DNA of 37,904 nucleotides, from NCBI GenBank assembly GCA_905234715.1, contig CAJOJI010000059.1:1-37904 (forward strand). The letters run 5' to 3'. Origin of the DNA: an uncultured Saccharofermentans sp. GTDB lineage: Bacteria > Bacillota > Clostridia > Saccharofermentanales > Saccharofermentanaceae. Under the pieces are notes generated by a model. That model did no database searches. It was not told where the DNA came from and saw only the letters and a program-made list of their open reading frames with translations. This document shows positions 31,660 to 37,904 of the stretch, piece after piece. A program made the translations under genes and the position numbers. Positions within the stretch are counted from its first letter, which is position 1. The number at the start of each line of letters is the position of its first letter.

Positions 31660-33048
31660 TTATATCTCAGGATTGCTGTATATTTCTGAGTTCTCGAATT
31701 TGATCTTTGCTTTTGAATCGTAGTAAGTCTCTGCAGAAGGTCTCGGGCCTACGACCATGTTGGTCTCGTTCAGAAGCTCAATGTACGAATCGTGTCTCTT
31801 GGCGGAGAGTTTTGTTATCGGCCTTGTAACAAATTCAAGGACCGGTTCGAACTTTGCGCAGCCGGAGAATTTATTCATGCATCCCATAATGATCAGCATT
31901 CCGATCGGAACTGCCATAACAATAAGCGCCAATATGAAGAACAGGCCTGCACCGGACATGATGAAATGCAGTCCTGCGAAAAACAGTGCTGCAAGAAAAG
32001 CTAAGAATATTGCAACGACCAGTGTAACGAGAAGTGCATCGACTACCCTGTGACCTATAAGGCGCGCTCTTCTCCTTGTTTTATCTACAGGCAGATAGCC
32101 GTCTGTTTTGCCTGTCTGTCCGTTTACCGCAATCATGTAATTCTTGTCACCGTATTTGTAGTTAAGGAACCATACCGGATAGAGAGCGTAAGTATGCTCA
32201 AGATCGTAGGGTTTAACACCGCATGCTCCGAACTTGATCGTCTCATAGCCGCTGAAAGACATCGCGGCGGTCTCGCGTCCGTACTCCTGCATGCGCAAAA
32301 TGATTCGGTCGCAGAGGTTTTCAGTAGTCAGATTGAATCTCTGCGCATAGAATCCCTGAAGATAAGATGAATTAAATGCCACTCTCTGCGAAATGTCGAA
32401 CGGCTCGATCGCTTCCATCAGACCGTCAGCTATTTCGAGCGACCCGTCGAAAGGCACATTGTTGTATTTAACGTCGAAATCAGACATCAGATTATATTTG
32501 TCTTTATAAACAGCACGCTGCTTAAGACCGTCTCCTCTGGCGCTGACTTTGCATCTTGAGCTCATTATCCAGAAGGGGACGTAAATGCCCTGAATATTAT
32601 TGAGATTGCTCTTGTTAAAGTAATCTTTCGGCACATACTTTTTGCCCTTTGCGAACTCAATGAACTTTTCCTGTGCCTCTTCTTTTGTGATCTTGAAGGG
32701 AATCAGGTAATCCGGTCTGAACTGCTTGGTAAGTCTCTTGGTAATAATGGCAGGAGAACCGCAGAAAGAACAGCATGTTGCAGATGTGTTCTTGTCGGTG
32801 ATAAGCATCGCACCGCAGTTGTCACATACGATCGCACACTTATCATCTTCACGCTCATCTGCAGCGCCCATGTCGAGTTCAGGGAGCTGCTGTATAAGTT
32901 CGAATTTTTCCGGAGTATAGGTGTTGCCGCAGAAGTCACATTTGAGCACCTGTCCCACGGGATCGAAAACAAGCTTTCCGCCGCATGACGGACACTTGGT
33001 GTCGTTCGAAGAATATACGCTGATATTTTCTTCTGATACGCCTAACAT
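31660..33048 (-). CDS. Zinc-ribbon membrane protein (TFIIB/PriA-like zinc ribbon)
   Basis: 462 residues. Two zinc ribbons at the N-terminus: CPSCGGKL with CDFCGNTY (about 19-41) and CDNCGAML with CSFCGSPA (about 75-100). A large beta-rich domain (about 110-320) follows with PFKITKEEAQEKF, then two membrane segments (about 345-405) and a short cytosolic tail. Similar proteins are annotated as TFIIB-type zinc ribbon-containing or PriA-helicase-like proteins in Clostridia; function unknown. Start at 33048 has GGGAGG upstream. It converges with the sigma remnant. Confidence 0.7.
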   Translation of the reverse strand: MLGVSEENISVYSSNDTKCPSCGGKLVFDPVGQVLKCDFCGNTYTPEKFELIQQLPELDMGAADEREDDKCAIVCDNCGAMLITDKNTSATCCSFCGSPAIITKRLTKQFRPDYLIPFKITKEEAQEKFIEFAKGKKYVPKDYFNKSNLNNIQGIYVPFWIMSSRCKVSARGDGLKQRAVYKDKYNLMSDFDVKYNNVPFDGSLEIADGLMEAIEPFDISQRVAFNSSYLQGFYAQRFNLTTENLCDRIILRMQEYGRETAAMSFSGYETIKFGACGVKPYDLEHTYALYPVWFLNYKYGDKNYMIAVNGQTGKTDGYLPVDKTRRRARLIGHRVVDALLVTLVVAIFLAFLAALFFAGLHFIMSGAGLFFILALIVMAVPIGMLIIMGCMNKFSGCAKFEPVLEFVTRPITKLSAKRHDSYIELLNETNMVVGPRPSAETYYDSKAKIKFENSEIYSNPEI

Positions 33049-33170
33049 AACTAACCTCCCTTACTCCGAAAACCGTTATTCCATTTCTTATTATACTATC
33101 TGTTGTTTATAAATAGGTAATTTTTCTGTTTTGGTTTTGTCCGGTTGAGTCCCGTTCAACTGTGCGTTGT

Positions 33171-33199
33171 TTGAAAAACACCGCGATTAGCAATACGAT
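33171..33199 (+). promoter_or_regulatory. Promoter of the XRE regulator gene
   Basis: TTGAAA (33171-33176), 17 bases, TACGAT (33194-33199). Downstream, near the ribosome site, a perfect palindrome TTGATTCAA (33221-33229) sits in a tandem ATTCAAG repeat (33213-33219 and 33224-33230, 11 bases apart), a possible operator for autoregulation. Confidence 0.5.
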
Positions 33200-33248
33200 A
33201 TCATCAGAATGCATTCAAGGTTGATTCAAGACGAACAGGAGAAACAAA

Positions 33249-34298
33249 ATGGGAAACACAATAGGAAACAATATTAAGACTTTCAGAAAGAGCAAGGGCT
33301 TTACTCAGGAGGAACTTGCAGATCTTTTGAGCGTTACACCCCAGGCTGTAAGCAAGTGGGAATCGGAAAGCGGCCTTCCTGATGTATCGATGCTGATACC
33401 GCTCGCACAGGTCCTCGGTGTAAGCACGGATGCGCTTCTTGGATATGATTCTTTATCAGAGAATGAAGCAGTGATCACACGCGTCAGAGAGACTGTCACG
33501 GGCCTCAAGAACAGTGACGAAGGCAGAGCGGAAAGAGCACTTAAGATAAGTGAATATCTTTCAACTGAGACAACACTTAATCCCGGATGCTTTGAGATCA
33601 TTAAGGACTATGTTGAAGAGACTGCAAACCTCAGTATGTATGCTGATCCCGTTCTCGAAAACGCATTTCCGGATGACATGGAGCATATCGAAAAACTGTA
33701 TAAAGATGCCGTCCGCAAAGGCGCGTATCTGATCAGTCACTGCACTGATAAAGTGCTCATCGACAAGACGCATTTCGGAATGGCGTGGATCTACATTCAC
33801 GAGAAAGATTTTGATAACGCGAGAGAACACATCAACGTTCTGCCGAGCATCTCGACCAACAGGATAAGGGAAAAGCTCAGCATGGAGATGACATTCTTCG
33901 AGAGCGGTTTTGAGAAGATGAAGGATGACATCGATGCGAATTCCATCGTGTTATTTGACCTGGTCGCAAGCATTCTCAATACATACGGCGAGAACTACGG
34001 CTGGTGGGGCGAAAAGGAAGAAGCACTCGAGATGTGCGAGTGGTGCGAGAGGATAATAGAAGCGTTTGCGTCCAGAAAGGAAGCAGTTAACATGAATCAT
34101 TATATGAGGGTAAGAAGAAGCCTTGCTTTCTTTAAGATGGTTGCAGTCAAAAAGTCCGGTGACGATGAAGGAGCCGAAAAGCTGTATGGGGATTTTGCAA
34201 AAGAGATCGATTCATCGGACCTGACTGACGAACAGAAGCAGGTTATTATGGACCTTCTTAATAATGACATTGCACATTACGGAAAGTATGCTCAGTGA
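33249..34298 (+). CDS. XRE family transcriptional regulator with helical C-terminal domain
   Basis: 349 residues. N-terminal Cro/CI helix-turn-helix (about 7-62): FRKSKGFTQEELADLLSVTPQAVSKWESESGLPDV, then ALLGYD at the domain end, the pattern of the clostridial XRE subfamily. The C-terminal 280 residues are helical and TPR-like, with repeated acidic/hydrophobic helices suited to bind a peptide or partner protein. Targets are unknown. Start follows CAGGAGAAAC. Its stop overlaps the convergent isomerase gene by 7 bases. Confidence 0.9.
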   Translation: MGNTIGNNIKTFRKSKGFTQEELADLLSVTPQAVSKWESESGLPDVSMLIPLAQVLGVSTDALLGYDSLSENEAVITRVRETVTGLKNSDEGRAERALKISEYLSTETTLNPGCFEIIKDYVEETANLSMYADPVLENAFPDDMEHIEKLYKDAVRKGAYLISHCTDKVLIDKTHFGMAWIYIHEKDFDNAREHINVLPSISTNRIREKLSMEMTFFESGFEKMKDDIDANSIVLFDLVASILNTYGENYGWWGEKEEALEMCEWCERIIEAFASRKEAVNMNHYMRVRRSLAFFKMVAVKKSGDDEGAEKLYGDFAKEIDSSDLTDEQKQVIMDLLNNDIAHYGKYAQ

Positions 34299-34918
34299 TG
34301 TTCGTTAATCCACTCTGACAAAGACGGTTCTTTGCCGTTTTCGATCACAAATTCAATAACGTCTTTCTTAGTAAAGATCTTTTGGATAAGCCCGCTGTCT
34401 AAAGACCTGTAGAAATCAGAAACACTAATCTGTGACTTATTTCTCAGATCTTTGAGCAGAGCAGTATCTTTAAGTTTTCTTTCTGCTTCGCTCTTGGGAT
34501 ATCCCTGTCCGAACGGTTCTGAAAAAAGCTTTGCCAGAGTCTTATCGAAGTTATAAAGTCCGCGCCACGAATAATCTTCGCCCAAAGGAAGAGATACAGC
34601 ATTCCCGTTGTTGATCTGTGCGAAAAGATATGCGTCCTCAGGAGAGGGAGTATATCCGCACAGAACACCGGGAATGTTATTTAATGCGAGCATCATGCCC
34701 TGTCCTGATGAGCATCCGGTTACGATAAGATCTACCGAACCGCTTGCAAGAAGGAGTCCGGCAAGAAGAGATATTTCTATGTAACTGTATTTTTCTTCTT
34801 CGCCATCAAGACAACCGAAGTTTATAACTTCAGAGTCCGCAGCATATTTGCTGACCGTATCAAAGATCAGTTTGTTTTTCTCTGACTGCGAACTTGCCTG
34901 GATAACGCCTATCTTCAT
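34292..34918 (-). CDS. RpiB/LacA/LacB-family sugar-phosphate isomerase
   Basis: 208 residues. The RpiB fold is shown by MKIGVIQASSQ at the N-terminus and the active-site block VTGCSSGQGMMLALNN (about 65-80), in which the cysteine occupies the place of the catalytic cysteine of RpiB and LacAB; the next conserved part is GYTPSPEDAYLFAQINNGNAVS. The C-terminal extension is longer than in RpiB (about 150 residues). Ribose-5-phosphate or another sugar-phosphate aldose-ketose isomerisation is probable, but the isolated context (no sugar pathway genes) leaves the substrate open. It starts 1 base after the stop of the upstream membrane-protein gene, so they form one operon. Confidence 0.8.
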   Translation of the reverse strand: MKIGVIQASSQSEKNKLIFDTVSKYAADSEVINFGCLDGEEEKYSYIEISLLAGLLLASGSVDLIVTGCSSGQGMMLALNNIPGVLCGYTPSPEDAYLFAQINNGNAVSLPLGEDYSWRGLYNFDKTLAKLFSEPFGQGYPKSEAERKLKDTALLKDLRNKSQISVSDFYRSLDSGLIQKIFTKKDVIEFVIENGKEPSLSEWINEHH

Positions 34919-34919
34919 G

Positions 34920-35486
34920 TCAGATACCTGATTTGATGTTGCTTACGTCCATGACTGCTTTGCGCTCAGGGTCCTGCATTACTTTGACCTTGCGGCCTGC
35001 TTTTACGACAAGCACGCCGTCGCCGGGTTCGACCTGGCTGAAGACTTCCTGGCTTACGACAAAGCTCATCAGAGTCTCGTCTTTATCTTCCATATAAATG
35101 TCGAAAACAAACTGATAAGAAGTGTTTCTTCCGTCTTTGTTTTCCTGTTCTCTCGAAGCTGCAAGGACCACGCCTTTGCGGATGCCCTTGATGCCTGCAA
35201 TGATCTCGTAGATAAGCATTGCGCAGCCGCTGATTCCCGCTCCGGTAATCAGCAGTGAAATGATCTTAACGATGAGCATGTCTGCCGGAGTGATGATGAA
35301 GCTTGCGAAGAAATACATGCATGCAATAAGACCGATCGACAGTATGATCAGGAATCCGGTATTAGATTTGATGTGCGCCTTTTTTACAACTTTAAGAAGT
35401 TCTTTATCTTCCGCACCGATCTCGTTGAATGTGAGATCTTTTACGGAAACGTTTTTCTTAAGGTAATCCGAATAATGGTTGTTCAT
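34920..35486 (-). CDS. Hypothetical membrane protein with DUF3592-like outer domain
   Basis: 188 residues: soluble N-terminus (about 1-40), two membrane segments (about 43-65 and 72-95), then a beta-rich domain that ends in EPGDGVLVVKAGRKVKVMQDPE. The final part recalls the DUF3592 end, as in the protein at 2190-3071, but similarity is loose. Function unknown. Directly upstream of the RpiB-like gene (1 base gap). The start has AGGAGG (reverse strand near 35495-35500). Confidence 0.55.
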   Translation of the reverse strand: MNNHYSDYLKKNVSVKDLTFNEIGAEDKELLKVVKKAHIKSNTGFLIILSIGLIACMYFFASFIITPADMLIVKIISLLITGAGISGCAMLIYEIIAGIKGIRKGVVLAASREQENKDGRNTSYQFVFDIYMEDKDETLMSFVVSQEVFSQVEPGDGVLVVKAGRKVKVMQDPERKAVMDVSNIKSGI

Positions 35487-35649
35487 GTTTCTATCCTCCT
35501 TATTATCCCGGCAATTATTATATCACGGCTTTTATTGACGCTGTATCACAAAAGCAAACAATGCATTCAGTGTATTGTTTTTATTCTAAGAAAGTATGTC
35601 TTATTGGTTTATTAACACCTTATACTGAAAAATATAGGAGGAGGTTACC

Positions 35650-37904
35650 ATGGCTGCATTTGACAGGATCTTAAGCGGTATCCCTGAGATGGATAAGGCA
35701 TTCGATAACATCAGGCTTGGCGACAATGTCGTATGGCGTGTGTCCGACCTGTCGCAGTTTAAACTGTTCATGGAACCTTATGTCGAGCAGGCAATTAAAG
35801 ACAAGCGCAACATAATCTATTTCAGATTCGCAAGTCACGAACCGCTCGTTGAAGACAGACCTGAAGTAAAGACTGTCGAGATACCTTTGTCTCACCGCTT
35901 TGAAACGTTCACTGTTGACATTCACAACGTGATCGAAAAGGAAGGCTTTGATGCATTCTATGTTTTCGACTGCCTGTCCGAGCTTCAGACTGCATGGGCG
36001 ACGGATCTCATGATGGGTAACTTTTTTAAGGTAACCTGTCCGTTCTTATTCATTCTCGATACGGTTGCTTTCTTCCCGATTATAAGAGGCAAGCATTCGG
36101 TTCATGCGATCAACAAGATCCTTGATACGACTCAACTGTTTATAGATGTTTATTCTGACAGCAGAAACGTTTACGTGCGTCCTCAGAAAGTATGGAACAG
36201 AAATTCAGATACGATGTTTTTGCCTCACACCTATGAGCCTGATACGGGAAAATTCCAGCCGATTCTTGATGGCGTAAAATCTTCCAGATTCTATCAGACA
36301 TTGGGACTTGCTCAGCGCTCTGCTGAAGAACAGTTTTCTGACTCATGGGACAGGTTCTTCAATAAGACCAAGATAATGCACGAGAGCAGCATGGAGATAA
36401 CCGAAGAGTGTAGCAGGATGTGCAACATCATGATGACCCGTGACGAGAAGATGCGTGAGATGGTTAAGAGAAATTTCACGCCCGAAGATTATTTCGCTGT
36501 CCGAGATCACATGATAGGTACCGGCCTGATAGGCGGCAAAGCATGCGGAATGCTTCTTGCAAGATCAATTATCAGAAACAGGGAACCTGACATCGCCGAA
36601 TATCTCGAACCACACGATTCGTTCTATGTGGGTTCTGATCTTTACTACACATATATCGTTGATAACAATCTTTGGGACCTGCGTGTAAAGCAGCGCACCG
36701 ATGAAGGTTATTTCACTCTTGCGGACGAATTTGCAAATAAACTCATGGAAGGCGAGTTTTCTTCCACAATGCGCGAGCAGTTCGTGAGGATAATAAACTA
36801 CTACGGTCAGGATCCGTACATCATCAGATCCTCCAGTATCCTTGAGGACGGATTCGGCAATGCTTTTGCAGGTAAATATGAATCTGTTTTCTGCGTTAAC
36901 AGAGGCACGCCCGAAGAACGTCTTGCCGAGTTCGAGAATGCGATAAAGACAGTTTATGCAAGTTCGATGAGTCTCTCCGCTCTTGATTACCGTAAGAGAA
37001 GAGGACTTGATAAACGGGACGAGCAGATGGCTCTGCTCATACAGCGCGTATCAGGTTCTTACTACGGTTCTTATTACATGCCGTGTGCTGCAGGCGTCGG
37101 TTATTCTTACAGTCCTTACAGGGTCATGAAAGATTCCGATCCCACTGCAGGCATGTTAAGGCTCGTCATGGGTCTCGGCACTTCGGCAGTAGACAGGACC
37201 GAAGGCTCTTATCCCAGGATCGTTAATCTCGATATGCCCGAGAAATCTTCTTATTCGTCTTCTGCGGATAAGCACAAGTTTTCACAGGGAAAGGCCGAGA
37301 TAATCAACATGTCTTCACATCAGCTCGAGAAGCTGACATACGACAAGCTCGAAGCTGATATCCCCAGGTATCTCGAAAATGTTCTCCTCGAGCACGACTA
37401 TGAAGCTGAATCAAGATTCCGCGAGATGGGCAGGTCGAGACAGATTAAGTTCATTTCGTGCAAAGGCCTTGTTGCGAATAAGCAGCTGATGGAACAGATG
37501 AAACGCATGCTCCGCTGCATTCAGGATGAATATGATTACCCTGTTGATACTGAATTCACCATCAACATATCCGAGAATAATGAATACTCGATCGATCTTC
37601 TGCAGTGCAGACCTTTGCAGGTACAGCAGACAACGGAAGGTACAGTGATCCCTGAGTCTGTAGCTGAAGACAATATCCTGCTTGAGAGTAAAGGCGCTTC
37701 AATGGGCATGACCAAAGCGGATAAACTGGATCTCGTCGTTGTCGTTGATCCGGTTAAATACTACAACATGCCGTATAAGGATAAGCCCGCTGTCGCAAGA
37801 CTCATAGGAAAGCTTAATTGGCATTACAGAGATCTGAATAAACATATGATGCTTATAGTTCCGGGACGCGTGGGTACGTCTTCCCCTGAGCTTGGAGTAC
37901 CTAC
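35650..37904 (+). CDS. PEP/pyruvate-binding protein (PPDK N-terminal, ATP-grasp) with degenerate KaiC-like domain; runs off the window
   Basis: More than 751 residues; open at the window end. ATG 35650 follows GGAGGAGG. Residues about 1-215 have the KaiC/RecA layout (GIPEMDKAFDNI, GDNVVWRV, YFRFASH, FYVFDCLSEL) but lack a Walker A, so this part is probably non-ATPase. From about 285 a PEP synthase/PPDK ATP-grasp domain follows: GTGLIGGKACGM (near 290), IIRSSSILEDGFGNAFAGKYES (near 395, written here in pieces), LIQRVSGSYYG, and VMGLGTSAVDR. PPDK-type N-domains bind ATP; a His-swivel or PEP-binding domain is not reached in the window. The substrate is unknown. Such proteins occur in several phyla, and its role is uncharacterised. 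Confidence 0.75.
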   Translation, partial: MAAFDRILSGIPEMDKAFDNIRLGDNVVWRVSDLSQFKLFMEPYVEQAIKDKRNIIYFRFASHEPLVEDRPEVKTVEIPLSHRFETFTVDIHNVIEKEGFDAFYVFDCLSELQTAWATDLMMGNFFKVTCPFLFILDTVAFFPIIRGKHSVHAINKILDTTQLFIDVYSDSRNVYVRPQKVWNRNSDTMFLPHTYEPDTGKFQPILDGVKSSRFYQTLGLAQRSAEEQFSDSWDRFFNKTKIMHESSMEITEECSRMCNIMMTRDEKMREMVKRNFTPEDYFAVRDHMIGTGLIGGKACGMLLARSIIRNREPDIAEYLEPHDSFYVGSDLYYTYIVDNNLWDLRVKQRTDEGYFTLADEFANKLMEGEFSSTMREQFVRIINYYGQDPYIIRSSSILEDGFGNAFAGKYESVFCVNRGTPEERLAEFENAIKTVYASSMSLSALDYRKRRGLDKRDEQMALLIQRVSGSYYGSYYMPCAAGVGYSYSPYRVMKDSDPTAGMLRLVMGLGTSAVDRTEGSYPRIVNLDMPEKSSYSSSADKHKFSQGKAEIINMSSHQLEKLTYDKLEADIPRYLENVLLEHDYEAESRFREMGRSRQIKFISCKGLVANKQLMEQMKRMLRCIQDEYDYPVDTEFTINISENNEYSIDLLQCRPLQVQQTTEGTVIPESVAEDNILLESKGASMGMTKADKLDLVVVVDPVKYYNMPYKDKPAVARLIGKLNWHYRDLNKHMMLIVPGRVGTSSPELGVP

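Noticed and set aside
1..37904. tRNA, rRNA, CRISPR array, insertion sequence or prophage
   Set aside because: No cloverleaf-like sequences, repeat-spacer series, transposase or integrase were seen on reading both strands.

Overview
The window looks like the chromosome of an anaerobic low-to-mid-GC Firmicute, class Clostridia (Lachnospiraceae or Oscillospirales-like; the family cannot be fixed from this window). The reasons are an [FeFe]-hydrogenase maturation operon (TM1266-type regulator, HydE, HydG, HydF), strong AGGAGG-type ribosome binding sites, consensus SigA promoters, many small lipoproteins with acidic/threonine linkers, and c-di-GMP enzymes. No rRNA, tRNA, CRISPR array, prophage or insertion sequence is visible. 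Genes are dense; no gap exceeds about 260 bases.

Layout. 1-7.4 kb: a DUF4026/DUF2314 gene interrupted by an in-frame stop and entering from outside the window; an MFS exporter preceded by a small leader ORF and two mutually exclusive hairpins, one of which hides the exporter's Shine-Dalgarno; a DUF3592-like membrane protein, a lipoprotein, a DUF4298 protein, a cyclase-family metal hydrolase, a GNAT, a GGDEF diguanylate cyclase and a convergent lipoprotein. 7.4-10.2 kb: a membrane-anchored c-di-GMP phosphodiesterase with a degenerate GGDEF, an intact EAL and an unusual C-terminal GNAT domain. 10.2-15.4 kb: an M13 metallopeptidase lipoprotein with a damaged 3' end, followed closely by an FtsX/MacB-like permease and its ATPase. 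15.4-17.6 kb: an alpha/beta hydrolase - TetR - small protein operon behind a perfect consensus promoter overlapped by repeated operator-like sequences. 17.7-21.2 kb: lipoproteins (one a tandem repeat with cystatin-like QVVAG motifs), a GNAT and a minus-strand lipoprotein/membrane-protein trio. 21.4-26.7 kb: an aldo/keto reductase-ferredoxin and then the TM1266-hydE-hydG-hydF operon. 26.9-31.6 kb: a lipoprotein, a YwaF-type membrane protein, a hybrid histidine kinase with dCache-like sensor, REC and Hpt domains, and the wreck of an ECF sigma/partner locus. 31.6-37.9 kb: a zinc-ribbon membrane protein, an XRE regulator, an RpiB-like isomerase, a membrane protein, and a large PEP/pyruvate-binding protein with a degenerate KaiC-like N-terminus that runs off the window.

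How the genes work together. HydE, HydG and HydF together build the H-cluster of an [FeFe] hydrogenase whose structural gene is not here. The diguanylate cyclase (5441-6850) and the EAL-GNAT protein (7421-9988) make and break the same second messenger. The M13 lipoprotein and the ABC exporter look co-transcribed. The most interesting items are the translational attenuator candidate before the MFS gene, the EAL-GNAT fusion, the tandem cystatin-like lipoprotein, the phased TTAAGGT repeats before the M13 gene, and three decaying genes (DUF4026, M13 3' end, ECF sigma).
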